Of a stretch of DNA of 64,000 bases, positions 28,762-38,059 are shown one piece after another. Made by a program: the position numbers and the translations under genes. Under the pieces are notes generated by a model that did not search any database, was not told where the DNA came from, and saw only the letters and a program-made list of their open reading frames with translations. Each line of letters opens with the position of its first letter. Position 1 is the stretch's first letter. Origin of the DNA: Rhizobium etli 8C-3 (GTDB taxonomy: Bacteria > Pseudomonadota > Alphaproteobacteria > Rhizobiales > Rhizobiaceae); the NCBI RefSeq assembly GCF_001908375.1, contig NZ_CP017244.1, positions 1,302,001 through 1,366,000 on the forward strand. Reading direction: 5' to 3'.

Positions 28762-29623
28762 CACAACCGGTCGCTCAACCAAGGTCCGCTCCGTCGTCAC
28801 CGAAACAAGGCTCGCCCGCTGGACGCTTATCGTCCTGTCGCTGGTCTTCCTGCTCCTTATCCTGCTGCTGCCGCTTGCGGCCGTCTTCGTCGAGGCCTTC
28901 CGCAAGGGCGGGAGTGCTTTTTTCGAGGCGCTGCAGGACGCCGAGACTTTCTCGGCGATAAGACTGACGCTCATCGTTGCCGGTATCAGCGTGCCGTTGA
29001 ACCTATTTTTCGGGGTCGCAGCCGCATGGGCGATCGCCAAGTTCGAATTCAAGGGCAAGGCCATCCTGACGACCCTGATTGACCTTCCTTTCTCCGTCTC
29101 TCCGGTTATTTCCGGCCTCGTCTTCGTGCTGCTTTTCGGTGCAAATACCTATCTCGGAAAATGGCTCGACGCGCACGACATCAAGATTCTCTTCGCAGCC
29201 CCCGGACTGATCCTCGCCACAATGTTCGTTACCTTTCCCTTCGTGGCGCGCGAACTGATCCCATTGATGCAGGAACAGGGAACGGCGGATGAAGAAGCGG
29301 CCCTGTCACTGGGTGCCAGCGGCTGGCAGACCTTCTGGCATGTGACGCTGCCCAACATCAAATGGGGCCTGCTTTATGGCGTGCTTCTGTGCAACGCCCG
29401 TGCCATGGGAGAGTTCGGCGCCGTTTCAGTCGTCTCCGGACACATCCGCGGCCAGACGAACACCATGCCGTTGCAGGTGGAAATCCTTTACAACGAGTAT
29501 AATTTCACCGGCGCTTTTGCCGTTGCAACATTGCTTGCCTTGCTTGCGCTTGTGACTCTTGTTTTGAAGACGCTGCTCGAAATGCGATACAGCGAAGAAA
29601 TCGCTGCCAGCCGGCGGCACTGA
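28751..29623 (+). CDS. cysW: Sulfate ABC transporter permease CysW
   Basis: 290 aa, six membrane helices. CysW-specific features are [21 protein letters not shown], the coupling loop [45 protein letters not shown] and [16 protein letters not shown]. It starts inside the end of cysT (11-bp overlap) with GGAGG ahead of the ATG. It works with CysT, CysA and Sbp in sulfate import. Confidence 0.95.
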   Translation: MASDTTGRSTKVRSVVTETRLARWTLIVLSLVFLLLILLLPLAAVFVEAFRKGGSAFFEALQDAETFSAIRLTLIVAGISVPLNLFFGVAAAWAIAKFEFKGKAILTTLIDLPFSVSPVISGLVFVLLFGANTYLGKWLDAHDIKILFAAPGLILATMFVTFPFVARELIPLMQEQGTADEEAALSLGASGWQTFWHVTLPNIKWGLLYGVLLCNARAMGEFGAVSVVSGHIRGQTNTMPLQVEILYNEYNFTGAFAVATLLALLALVTLVLKTLLEMRYSEEIAASRRH

Positions 29624-29633
29624 AGGAAATAGA

Positions 29634-30677
29634 ATGGAAGTACGCGTTCAAAACTTGCGCAAGGAATTCGATCGCTTCCCGGCGCTCCATGACATCTCGC
29701 TCGATATCCGTTCAGGAGAGCTGATCGCGCTGCTCGGCCCGTCCGGCTCCGGCAAGACGACGCTCCTGCGCTTGATTGCCGGCCTCGAAAGCCCGACCGA
29801 AGGTCGGATCTACTTTGGTGATGAAGATGCCTCGAAAAAGACCGTGCAGCAGCGCAATATCGGCTTCGTGTTTCAGCACTATGCTCTTTTCCGCTACATG
29901 ACGGTGCTCGACAATATCGCCTTCGGGCTCAAGGTGCGCGATGCAACGCGCCGCCCCACAAAGTCCGAAATTCGCAGCCGTTCACTGGAACTGCTCGATC
30001 TCGTGCAGCTTTCGGGCCTGGAAAAGCGCTATCCGGCCCAGCTCTCGGGCGGTCAGCGACAGCGCGTCGCGCTCGCACGCGCTCTTGCGGTAGAGCCGAA
30101 CGTACTGCTTCTCGACGAGCCTTTTGGCGCGCTCGACGCTCAAGTGCGCAAGGACCTGCGCAAATGGCTTCGTGAGATCCATGACCGCACCGGTCACACC
30201 ACGGTTTTCGTCACGCATGACCAGGACGAGGCGATGGAACTTGCCGACCGCGTCGTCGTCATGAGCCAGGGCGCGATCGAACAGGTCGGCACACCGGACC
30301 AGGTCTACGACAATCCGAATTCGCCCTTCGTCTTCGGTTTCGTGGGCCAGTCGAATTGTCTGGATGTGCGCGTTGCCGACGGCGAACTTTGGTTCGAAGA
30401 CCGTCCCCTTGGCTTGAAGGCGGGCAATGAGGAGGACGGCAGCGCGCAGCTCTATTTCCGCCCGCACGACATCGAACTGCGCGACGGCTGCGGTGGCTGC
30501 ATCGCCGGCCTTCTCGTCTCCAGCCGCCGCGTTGCCGGTACGCGCCACATCGAGGTCGACATCGGCAAGGATCATCCGTCGATCGAGCTCGAATTGCCGC
30601 CCGAGCAAGCTGACAGCCTTGACCGCAATCGCATCGCCTTCCGCCCCAAACGCTGGAAGCTGTTCAGGAACGCCTGA
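29634..30677 (+). CDS. cysA: Sulfate ABC transporter ATPase CysA
   Basis: 347 aa. Walker A GPSGSGKTT (about 34-42), signature LSGGQRQR, Walker B VLLLDEPFGALD, switch VTHDQDEAMELADRV. A C-terminal TOBE-like domain (after about residue 240, with YFRPHDIEL) is typical of CysA. It energises sulfate uptake. It is 10 bp from cysW, with AAGGAAATAG as ribosome site, and is the last gene of the sbp-cysTWA operon. Confidence 0.95.
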   Translation: MEVRVQNLRKEFDRFPALHDISLDIRSGELIALLGPSGSGKTTLLRLIAGLESPTEGRIYFGDEDASKKTVQQRNIGFVFQHYALFRYMTVLDNIAFGLKVRDATRRPTKSEIRSRSLELLDLVQLSGLEKRYPAQLSGGQRQRVALARALAVEPNVLLLDEPFGALDAQVRKDLRKWLREIHDRTGHTTVFVTHDQDEAMELADRVVVMSQGAIEQVGTPDQVYDNPNSPFVFGFVGQSNCLDVRVADGELWFEDRPLGLKAGNEEDGSAQLYFRPHDIELRDGCGGCIAGLLVSSRRVAGTRHIEVDIGKDHPSIELELPPEQADSLDRNRIAFRPKRWKLFRNA

Positions 30678-30872
30678 CGACCCTTGCCGTCCAAATAGGT
30701 GAATGGCGCAACCGAAAGTTCAAGCCTATTGCCAGCGCCTTTGGAAATATATTGCCGGCGGCTTTCATCGGAGCCGCTACACTTACTTATTGCGCATTTC
30801 CTAAATTAGCGGAATATAGACCAGCACTACCGGCTAAAACGTTCGGCAACCATGTGTCAGATGGAGGGGTTC

Positions 30873-31535
30873 ATGTCTCTCGCGATCAACGATACCGCAC
30901 CGGATTTCGAGGCAGAAACGACCGACGGCAAGATCAGATTTCACGACTGGATCGGCAATTCCTGGGCTGTCCTGTTTTCGCATCCCAAGGATTTCACGCC
31001 GGTTTGCACTACAGAATTGGGCTACATGGCCAGGATCAAACCCGAATTCGACAAGCGTGGCGTGAAGATCATCGGCCTGTCGGTCGATCCCGTCGATCGC
31101 CATGCCGGTTGGGCAAGCGACATTAAGGAAACGCAGGGCGCAGCGCCGAATTTCCCGATGATTGCCGATACCGATTACAACGTATCGAAGCTTTATGGCA
31201 TGCTCCCTGCAGCAGTCTCCGGCGACCCGACAAAGCGCACGCCAGCCGACAACCAGACCGTGCGCAATGTCTTCGTCATTGGCCCTGACAAGAAGATCAA
31301 GCTGATCCTCGTCTATCCGATGACGACCGGCCGCAATTTCGATGAGGTGCTGCGTGTAATCGACTCGCTGCAGCTGACCGCCAAGCACAGGGTTGCCACA
31401 CCGGTGAATTGGAAACAGGGCGAGGACGTCATCATCGCCGGTTCGGTGAGTGACGACGAGGCCAGGACCATCTATCCGAGCGGATGGACCGCACCGAAGC
31501 CCTATATCCGGATCGTACCGCAACCAGAGGCATAG
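30873..31535 (+). CDS. 1-Cys peroxiredoxin (Prx6 type)
   Basis: 220 aa thioredoxin-fold peroxidase. The active-site motif HPKDFTPVCTTE places the peroxidatic Cys at residue 45. The C-terminal domain (TPVNWKQGEDVIIAGSVSDDEA) is the Prx6-type extension, and no resolving Cys is evident. The ATG at 30873 is preferred over two upstream ATGs because GGAGGGG precedes it closely and MSLAINDTAPDF is the usual N-terminus. It reduces hydroperoxides in the cytoplasm. It lies between sulfate import and persulfide oxidation genes, suggesting a redox or sulfur-stress theme. Confidence 0.93.
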   Translation: MSLAINDTAPDFEAETTDGKIRFHDWIGNSWAVLFSHPKDFTPVCTTELGYMARIKPEFDKRGVKIIGLSVDPVDRHAGWASDIKETQGAAPNFPMIADTDYNVSKLYGMLPAAVSGDPTKRTPADNQTVRNVFVIGPDKKIKLILVYPMTTGRNFDEVLRVIDSLQLTAKHRVATPVNWKQGEDVIIAGSVSDDEARTIYPSGWTAPKPYIRIVPQPEA

Positions 31536-31576
31536 GTGCGGCAGGGGGTGGAGCAGTTCGCAAAAGGGAGGTGCCG

Positions 31577-32614
31577 ATGATCTTCCGCCAACTCTTCGAC
31601 AGTGTCTCCGGCACCTACACCTATCTCATCGCCAGCCGCAAGGGTGGCGAGGCCCTGATCATCGATCCAGTGCTCGAAAAGGTCGACCGCTATCTCAAGC
31701 TGGTGGAGGAGCTCGACCTCAAACTGGTCAAGGCTGTGGATACTCATCTCCACGCTGACCACATTACCGGACTGGGTGCCCTGCGCGACCGGACCCATTG
31801 CGTTACCGTCATGGGCGAGCAGACGCTTGCCGATGTTGTCTCCATGCGCGTCGCCGAGGGCGACCGCGTGGCGATTGAGGGACTGAGCCTCGACGTCCTT
31901 TATACGCCGGGCCATACGGACGATTCCTACTCATTCCTCATGAATGGCCGCGTTTTTACGGGCGACACCCTGCTTATCCGCGGCACCGGCCGTACCGATT
32001 TTCAGAACGGCAATCCGCTTCAGCAATACGACTCGATCTTCAACAAGCTCCTCAAACTGCCTGACGAGACCCTGGTCTATCCGGCGCATGATTATAAGGG
32101 CGACACCGTTTCCACCATCGGCGAGGAAAAGCGTTTCAATCCACGCCTGAAGGTCAGATCAGCCGACGAGTACGCCGACCTCATGAATAATCTGAAGCTT
32201 CCCAATCCGAAGATGATGGATGTCGCCGTGCCTGCAAATATCCATATCGGCCTGCATCAGGACGAGATTGCACGCAAGGGCTGGGCCGTCTCGGCGGCAG
32301 AGGCCCTGGCGCTCAGCGGGCGTCCCGACATTACAATCGTCGACCTTCGTGAGAAGGGAGAACGGGAAAAGCATGGAACAATTCCTGGCTCCCTTCATGC
32401 GCCCTATCCGGATTTGCTGGAAAACATCAGCACCGGCGGCATGTTGCACGAACTGGCAGAGGCAACCGGCAAGCGAATCGTATTCTACTGCGCTTTCGGT
32501 GAGCGCTCAGCAATGGCCGTGCAGGCAGCCCAGGACGCCGGCTTGGCCAGCGCCTGCCACATCGAAGGCGGAATCGACGCCTGGAAGAAGGCGAACGGTC
32601 CGGTGATCCGATAG
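31577..32614 (+). CDS. Persulfide dioxygenase-rhodanese fusion (ETHE1-like)
   Basis: 345 aa, two domains. Residues 1-240 are a metallo-beta-lactamase fold with THLHADHITG (His57, His59, Asp61, His62), TPGHTDDS, and TGDTLLIRGTGRTDF typical of ETHE1 persulfide dioxygenases, which use one Fe. Residues about 260-345 form a rhodanese domain with catalytic Cys305 in CAFGERS. Such fusions oxidise glutathione persulfide to sulfite and transfer sulfane sulfur. The ATG at 31577 follows GGGAGGTG. It starts 41 bp after the peroxiredoxin, so co-transcription is likely. Confidence 0.9.
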   Translation: MIFRQLFDSVSGTYTYLIASRKGGEALIIDPVLEKVDRYLKLVEELDLKLVKAVDTHLHADHITGLGALRDRTHCVTVMGEQTLADVVSMRVAEGDRVAIEGLSLDVLYTPGHTDDSYSFLMNGRVFTGDTLLIRGTGRTDFQNGNPLQQYDSIFNKLLKLPDETLVYPAHDYKGDTVSTIGEEKRFNPRLKVRSADEYADLMNNLKLPNPKMMDVAVPANIHIGLHQDEIARKGWAVSAAEALALSGRPDITIVDLREKGEREKHGTIPGSLHAPYPDLLENISTGGMLHELAEATGKRIVFYCAFGERSAMAVQAAQDAGLASACHIEGGIDAWKKANGPVIR

Positions 32615-32680
32615 CCTGGCTGAGGTATTCGCCGGCCGCCACGGCCATTGTCGTCATTTGGTCGAGGCGGACAGCATACA

Positions 32681-33736
32681 TCAGCCGGCCCTGTTTCCCT
32701 CGCTGTCAAATAGGTGCAGATGTTGCGGCGGAAAACATACGCTGACTTCAGGCCCGGCCGTCAGCGCTTGGCGATCAAGCGTAAAGACCTTGAATGGCAG
32801 GCCATGCAGCGACAGATGCAGGATGATGCCGAAGCCGGTTGGTTCGACCAGCTCGACCTTGGCAGGCATTCCGCCTGGGTGCGACATGATCACATGCTCC
32901 GGACGGATGCCGAGCGTGACTTTCGCGCCGCCCGCAAGCGAAAGCGGCGCCGACAGCGCAACAAGCGTCCCGTCCTTCAACCTGACCCCGCCCGCTTCGC
33001 ATGTTGCATCCAGGAAATTCATGCCAGGAGAACCGATGAAACCTGCGACGAAAAGATTGGCAGGCCGATCGTAAAGCTCGAGGGGGCTGCCGACCTGCTG
33101 CACCACGCCGCCATGCATGGCGACGATCCGATCGGCGAGCGTCATTGCCTCGATCTGGTCATGCGTCACATAAATCGAGGTCGCCTTCAGGTCGGCATGC
33201 AGTTTCTTGATCTCAGCACGCATCTGTTCGCGAAGACGTGCGTCGAGGTTCGAGAGCGGTTCGTCGAAAAGAAAGGCCTTGGGTTGGCGAACGATGGCCC
33301 GACCCATGGCGACACGCTGCCGCTGCCCGCCCGAAAGCGCCTTTGGTCGCCGCTCAAGCAGCGGATCGAGGCCGAGCTTGGAGGCGGCATTTGCAACCGC
33401 GCTGGCGATTTTTTCCTTCGCCGTCTTCCTCAGTCTTAGACTGTAACTCATGTTGCCGGCTACGTTCATATGGGGATAAAGCGCGTAGGACTGGAACACC
33501 ATGGCGATATCCCGGTCTTTCGGATGCAACTCATTGACCCGGTTCCCGGCAATGCGGATTTCGCCGCCGGTGACCTCTTCGAGCCCCGCGATCATGCGCA
33601 GCAGGGTCGACTTGCCGCAGCCCGACGGGCCCACAAGGACGACGAATTCGCCATCCTTGATCTGGAGATCAACGTCATGCAGCACCTGGACGTGGCCGTA
33701 GGCTTTCTTGATGTTCTGGATATCGATCGATGCCAT
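32681..33736 (-). CDS. CUT1 sugar-type ABC importer ATPase (UgpC/MalK-like)
   Basis: 351 aa. Walker A GPSGCGKST (about 38-46), signature LSGGQRQR, Walker B AFLFDEPLSNLD, switch VTHDQIEAMTLADRI. A C-terminal OB-type regulatory domain (LGIRPEHVIM) is as in UgpC/MalK. The ATG at 33736 (MASIDIQNIKKAYG) is chosen over a codon 21 bases upstream because the protein then begins as family members do. It lies 4 bp after the permease and is the last gene of a six-gene minus-strand operon. The convergent rhodanese gene ends 66 bp away. Confidence 0.92.
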   Translation of the reverse strand: MASIDIQNIKKAYGHVQVLHDVDLQIKDGEFVVLVGPSGCGKSTLLRMIAGLEEVTGGEIRIAGNRVNELHPKDRDIAMVFQSYALYPHMNVAGNMSYSLRLRKTAKEKIASAVANAASKLGLDPLLERRPKALSGGQRQRVAMGRAIVRQPKAFLFDEPLSNLDARLREQMRAEIKKLHADLKATSIYVTHDQIEAMTLADRIVAMHGGVVQQVGSPLELYDRPANLFVAGFIGSPGMNFLDATCEAGGVRLKDGTLVALSAPLSLAGGAKVTLGIRPEHVIMSHPGGMPAKVELVEPTGFGIILHLSLHGLPFKVFTLDRQALTAGPEVSVCFPPQHLHLFDSEGNRAG

Positions 33737-33740
33737 GTGA

Positions 33741-34571
33741 CTAACCCTTGACCGCACCGGCCGTCAGGCCGCGGACGAGATAACGCTGAATGAGCAGGAA
33801 GAAGAGGCAGGCTGGAATGAGCGCCATGATACCCGCCGCCATCATCTGCCCGAAATCGACAGAGAATTTCGATACGAATGTCAGAAGGCCGACCGGAAAG
33901 GTTGCCGCGTCATTGCCGTTGATAAGCATCAGCGCGAAGAGCAGTTCGCTCCAGGCCGCGGTGAACACGAAGCCAAGTGTTGCCGCGATTCCCGGCAGTG
34001 TCAGCGGCAAGATGATCTGCCGGAAGGCCGTGAACTGCGTCGCTCCGTCGATCATCGCAGCCTCCTCGAGATCCTTTGGAATGCCGTCGAAAAAGGATTG
34101 CATCAGGAACGTCGCAAAGGGCACGTTGAAGGCTGTATAGACGACGACGAGGCCGGTCAGACTGTTGGTCAAGTGCAGCGGCGAGAGTATCTTGAAGATC
34201 GGTGCGACGAGCATGACCAGCGGGAACATCTGCGTCAAAAGCATCAGCGCGACGATCCAGTATTTTGCCCGGAAATGGAAGCGCGACAGCGCATAACCGG
34301 AAAGCGACGCGCAGATCGTCACCGCCACCGCCGTCGAAGCCGACACGATGAGGCTGTTCTTGAAGAAGGTTGGAAAAGCACTGTGCTGAAGCACAAAGGA
34401 ATAATGTTCCCAGGTCGTCCGCGACGGCCACATGCGCACGCCCTCGGTATAAAGAAGGTCGTTCGGCGTGAGCGAGACCTTCAGCAGCCAGAAAAGCGGA
34501 AAGAGCGCGAAACCGATATAGCAGACGATTGCCAGCCTGTGGGCGATGGTCGCAATAGTGGGTCGTCTCAT
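33741..34571 (-). CDS. CUT1 ABC importer permease (MalG/UgpE-like)
   Basis: 276 aa inner-membrane permease with six helices. The coupling loop DLEEAAMIDGATQFTAFRQIILPLTLPG is the MalG-type EAA motif. The N-terminus (HRLAIVCYIGFALFPLFWLLKVSLT) is typical. It pairs with the 34576-35508 product, is four bases from that gene and four from the ATPase gene, and so is tightly arranged in one operon. Confidence 0.92.
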   Translation of the reverse strand: MRRPTIATIAHRLAIVCYIGFALFPLFWLLKVSLTPNDLLYTEGVRMWPSRTTWEHYSFVLQHSAFPTFFKNSLIVSASTAVAVTICASLSGYALSRFHFRAKYWIVALMLLTQMFPLVMLVAPIFKILSPLHLTNSLTGLVVVYTAFNVPFATFLMQSFFDGIPKDLEEAAMIDGATQFTAFRQIILPLTLPGIAATLGFVFTAAWSELLFALMLINGNDAATFPVGLLTFVSKFSVDFGQMMAAGIMALIPACLFFLLIQRYLVRGLTAGAVKG

Positions 34572-34575
34572 CTAT

Positions 34576-35508
34576 TCAATCCTTCAGCAGGGTCTGCCGC
34601 AGCAGGATGATCAGCATGGAATAGGCAAGCAGCAGTGCGAGCAGAACCAGTGCGATTGCCGAGGCGTAACCGAAATCGAGCCGTCTGAACGCCTGGGTGA
34701 AGATATAGCTGGCGACGATCTGCGTCCGGTCCGCCGGCCCGCCGCCGGTCATGACGACAATGAGGTCAGCAAAGTTCGATACCCAGACGGTGCGGAGCAA
34801 GACGGTGATGGCAATCGTTGGAGCAAGGAAGGGAAGCGTGATCGAACGGAAGCGCTGGACCCAGCCGGCTCCATCGATCGATGCGGCTTCATAAAGATCT
34901 CGAGGAATTGCCTGAAGCGCTGCAAGCAACGTGATCGCAAAGAACGGGATGCCCCACCAGACATTGGCAATGATCGGTCCCCACATCGCATATTGCGGAT
35001 CAGAAAGAATGTTGCCAGGCGCGCCGGTCAGCCCAAGGCCGAAGAGCCAGTGCGGAATTGGCCCGATCACCGGATTGAAAAGCCAGGCCCAATTGAGACC
35101 CGCAAGGAAGGACGGAACCGCCCAGGGCAGAAAGACGAGTGCCTGCACGATGCCCCTGCCCCAGAACGGCTTGTCGAGCAGAAGCGCCAGGATGAGCCCG
35201 AAGGCGAACTGCAAGATCACCGAAGCACCCGTCCACCATAGAGTATTGCGAAGCGCACCGTAAAAGGCCTCGTCCTTCGAAAGGGCGCGGAAGTGCTCAA
35301 GTCCGATGAGACCACCGGAAAATGGGTTCAGAAGCTGGATATCGCGAAAGGCGTAGGAAATGCCCACCGCCAGCGGGGCCAACATTACCGCGATGATGAG
35401 GATCAGCGACGGTGCGCTGTAGAGATAGGGTTGGGAGGCATCTGCCAGACGCTTCAGCCACGGCCTGCGATCGTGGTGCCTGTGCAACGTGTCGGCGATC
35501 ATAGTCAT
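34576..35508 (-). CDS. CUT1 ABC importer permease (MalF/UgpA-like)
   Basis: 310 aa, six membrane helices. After an N-terminal soluble stretch TM1 begins near residue 33 (YLYSAPSLILIIAVMLAP). The EAA loop IPRDLYEAASIDGAGWVQRFRSITLPFL is conserved. ATG at 35508 (MTMIADTL) is chosen because the longer frame upstream runs back into the binding-protein stop and is Arg/Pro-rich. The ribosome site is weak. It lies 86 bp downstream of the binding-protein gene. Confidence 0.9.
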   Translation of the reverse strand: MTMIADTLHRHHDRRPWLKRLADASQPYLYSAPSLILIIAVMLAPLAVGISYAFRDIQLLNPFSGGLIGLEHFRALSKDEAFYGALRNTLWWTGASVILQFAFGLILALLLDKPFWGRGIVQALVFLPWAVPSFLAGLNWAWLFNPVIGPIPHWLFGLGLTGAPGNILSDPQYAMWGPIIANVWWGIPFFAITLLAALQAIPRDLYEAASIDGAGWVQRFRSITLPFLAPTIAITVLLRTVWVSNFADLIVVMTGGGPADRTQIVASYIFTQAFRRLDFGYASAIALVLLALLLAYSMLIILLRQTLLKD

Positions 35509-35594
35509 CGGCCAAATTCCGGTTCGCGGCGCTGAGGGCGCCGTCTGTCTCGTGGGGAAGAACTGGCGGCGGATCGCTCCGCCGCCCCTGGCAC

Positions 35595-36854
35595 CTACTT
35601 TTTGGCCAGGAACTTCTGCTGTGCCTTGGTCAAGTAGTCGGCCCACTGATCGGCCAGCTCCTTCGGCGTAATGTCGCCAAGAAGTGCCTGCTGCGAGGTC
35701 TTGATCGCCAGCGAATCTTTGAAGAAGGCGAATTCTTCGAGATAGGTCGGCATCACGGTCGGAACCGTGTTCGGGTCAGCCAGTTCCTCGAACCAGCCCT
35801 TGAACTGGTCGCCGGCATAGAAGGGATCCTTCTCGGCCGCAGTATAGGCCGGCAGCGCGCCGATCTTCTTGTTCCACTCAATGTTGCCTTCAGGACCTTC
35901 AAGCGTTGCAATCAGCTTCCAGGACAGGTCCTTGTTCTGGCTCGTGGAAAACATCGACCATCCCGCATAGCCGATCGTCGGGAAGGATTTGCCGTCGGGC
36001 CCCTTGGGCAGCGGAATGACGCCGAAGTCTTCCTTCTTCATGCGCTCGGCAATGGCAATCAGAGCATCCGGATCCTGGTCGAGAAAGGCGCAGGTGCCGG
36101 AATAAAAGCCGGCAACGACCTCATTGAAGCCCCAGTTCACACTATCCTTGGGCGCATAGCCCTTCTTATAGAGATCGACCATCCACTCGATGCCCTTTGT
36201 CCAGCCGGGGCTGTTCATGGTCGAAGTGCCGTCTTCGTTGAAGTATTTGTTGTCGCCTGCCATGGAGGCTGCAAATATCATCCAGCCGTTTAAGCCACCG
36301 GGGCCGCCGCGCATGCAGTAACCGTATTTTCCGGAGATCTTGGAGACCGCCTCGGAGGCCTTGGCAAATTCGTCCATTGTCTTCGGCGGTTCGTTAACGC
36401 CTGCCTCCTGGAGCAGCTTCTTATTGTAGAACATGGCACGCAGATAGAAGCCATAAGGCAGCATATAGGCCGTATCCTTGACATCGCGGCCGAGTTCGAG
36501 CGCGCGCGGCGTCAGTTCCTTGGTGTGCTCCCACTTTTCCAGATAGGGTTCAAGGCTTTCAAGCATGCCGTTGTTGCCGTAGAGCGAAAGCCAGGTATCC
36601 GGCATTTCCATCACGTCCGGCGTATCGCCCGCCGACACCATTGTCGCGAACTTCTGGAAGGCTTCGTTCCACGGTAGCGAGATGATTTCGACCTTGGTGC
36701 CCGGGTTTTCGGCCTCGAACTTGCCGACGATCGATTTAAGTGTCTCGGTGCGCTCCGGGCTGGTGATGACTTCGACGAGTTTCAGAGTCGTATCGGCAAA
36801 CGCAGTGCCGGCCATCATCGCTGCGAAGAGCGTTGCGGTTATCAATCTTTTCAT
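35595..36854 (-). CDS. Family 1 extracellular solute-binding protein (CUT1)
   Basis: 419 aa periplasmic protein with a Sec signal (MKRLITATLFAAMMAGTAFA, cut near residue 20). It has the SBP_bac_1 pattern: VGKFEAENPGTKVEII, AGDTPDVMEMPDTW, YGFYLRAMFYNKKLLQEAG. The start has a strong ribosome site (AGGGGGAA). It belongs with the permeases and ATPase downstream. Binding proteins of this class usually take sugars or polyols. Its co-operonic PLP lyase raises the possibility of an amino-acid- or sulfur-containing glycoside. The ligand is unproven. Confidence 0.9.
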   Translation of the reverse strand: MKRLITATLFAAMMAGTAFADTTLKLVEVITSPERTETLKSIVGKFEAENPGTKVEIISLPWNEAFQKFATMVSAGDTPDVMEMPDTWLSLYGNNGMLESLEPYLEKWEHTKELTPRALELGRDVKDTAYMLPYGFYLRAMFYNKKLLQEAGVNEPPKTMDEFAKASEAVSKISGKYGYCMRGGPGGLNGWMIFAASMAGDNKYFNEDGTSTMNSPGWTKGIEWMVDLYKKGYAPKDSVNWGFNEVVAGFYSGTCAFLDQDPDALIAIAERMKKEDFGVIPLPKGPDGKSFPTIGYAGWSMFSTSQNKDLSWKLIATLEGPEGNIEWNKKIGALPAYTAAEKDPFYAGDQFKGWFEELADPNTVPTVMPTYLEEFAFFKDSLAIKTSQQALLGDITPKELADQWADYLTKAQQKFLAKK

Positions 36855-36892
36855 GCTCAGTTCCCCCTTTTCGGTGTTCTTTCAGTTGACGG

Positions 36893-38059
36893 TTATGAAG
36901 CGGCGGCAATCGCCTCTTCGATATCCCTCCACAGCGCCTCGGTTCCTTCAAGGCCGACATGGAGGCGTACGGACCGCGGATGAATGCCAAAGGCATGCGC
37001 GGAATTCGGCTGCGCTTTCTGCTGGAGCACAACCTCGCCCGGTACGATCAGGCTTTCGTGCCCACCCCAGCTCACACCCAGTTTGAAAAGCTTGAGGTGG
37101 TCGGCAAAGACGCGGATATCCACACCTTCGCGAAAAATGAACGAAAAGAGCCCCGATGTGCCGTTGAGGCCATTGGGCAGGCGATTGGAAAGTCCCGGAT
37201 GACAGACCTGCTCGACGATGTCGTATTTCTGCAGGCGCTGGGCGATGGCCATCGCCGCAGCCTCGTGTGCCTTCATGCGAAGCGGCAACGTGCGCATACC
37301 GCGGATGAGAAGCCAGGCGTCAAAGGGCGAAAGCTTGGCGCCGAGATAGGGATAGGCCTCGGCCTTGATGCGCGCGATCATCTCCTTGGAACCGGCAATG
37401 ACGCCGGCGACGACGTCGCTGTGGCCGCCGAGATATTTTGAGGCCGAATGGATCACGAGATCGACACCTAACGTCAGCGGCCGTTGGAAGAAGGGGCTTG
37501 CCCAGCTGTTGTCGATCATCGTAACGGCGCCGTGCTGCTTGCCGAGTGCCGCAAGCGCGCCAACGTCATGGGCCTCCATGACCCAGCTCGTCGGGCTTTC
37601 CATGTAGAACAGCCTCGCACCTGGAAGCGCCTTGGCGACCGCCTCCTCGTCTCGTCCGTCGACATAGGTGACTTCGATCCTCATCCGCTTGAGGATCGTG
37701 CCAAACAGGCGGAATGCATCCGGATAGACGTGCCTGACCGCGACGATCCGGTCACCGGGCTCCACAAAACTCAGCACCGCCGATGAGATCGCCGCCATGC
37801 CGCTCGCAAAACCAAGCGCATCTTCGGCGCCTTCGAGCCTGGCAAGCATCTCCTCGAACGTCCGCACAGTCGGATTGAGCCCACGGGTATAGATCGGCCG
37901 CACCTTCTCGCCGCGATAGGAAGCGATCATGTCATCATAGTCGGAGAAGGTGAAAAGCGAAGTCTGAAAAATCGGCGGAACGACCGCATCAGCGATGTTA
38001 CCCTCGTCATGCGCAGTGATCAGCGAAGCAAGCTCGAAGGGTTCCAAGCCGTTGCTCAT
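36893..38059 (-). CDS. Cys/Met-metabolism PLP-dependent enzyme (cystathionine gamma-synthase/lyase family)
   Basis: 388 aa fold-type I PLP enzyme. The Schiff-base Lys208 lies in VIHSASKYLGGHSD. YTRGLNPT and the phosphate-binding SGMAAIS (about 86-92) are the typical family motifs. Members act as cystathionine gamma-synthase, beta/gamma-lyase or methionine gamma-lyase. The sequence alone does not separate these. The ATG at 38059 overlaps the stop of the GntR gene (ATGA, 38056-38059), so regulator and enzyme are translationally coupled. The binding-protein gene follows after 38 bp. The context implies that the enzyme processes the compound imported by the downstream ABC system. Confidence 0.88.
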   Translation of the reverse strand: MSNGLEPFELASLITAHDEGNIADAVVPPIFQTSLFTFSDYDDMIASYRGEKVRPIYTRGLNPTVRTFEEMLARLEGAEDALGFASGMAAISSAVLSFVEPGDRIVAVRHVYPDAFRLFGTILKRMRIEVTYVDGRDEEAVAKALPGARLFYMESPTSWVMEAHDVGALAALGKQHGAVTMIDNSWASPFFQRPLTLGVDLVIHSASKYLGGHSDVVAGVIAGSKEMIARIKAEAYPYLGAKLSPFDAWLLIRGMRTLPLRMKAHEAAAMAIAQRLQKYDIVEQVCHPGLSNRLPNGLNGTSGLFSFIFREGVDIRVFADHLKLFKLGVSWGGHESLIVPGEVVLQQKAQPNSAHAFGIHPRSVRLHVGLEGTEALWRDIEEAIAAAS

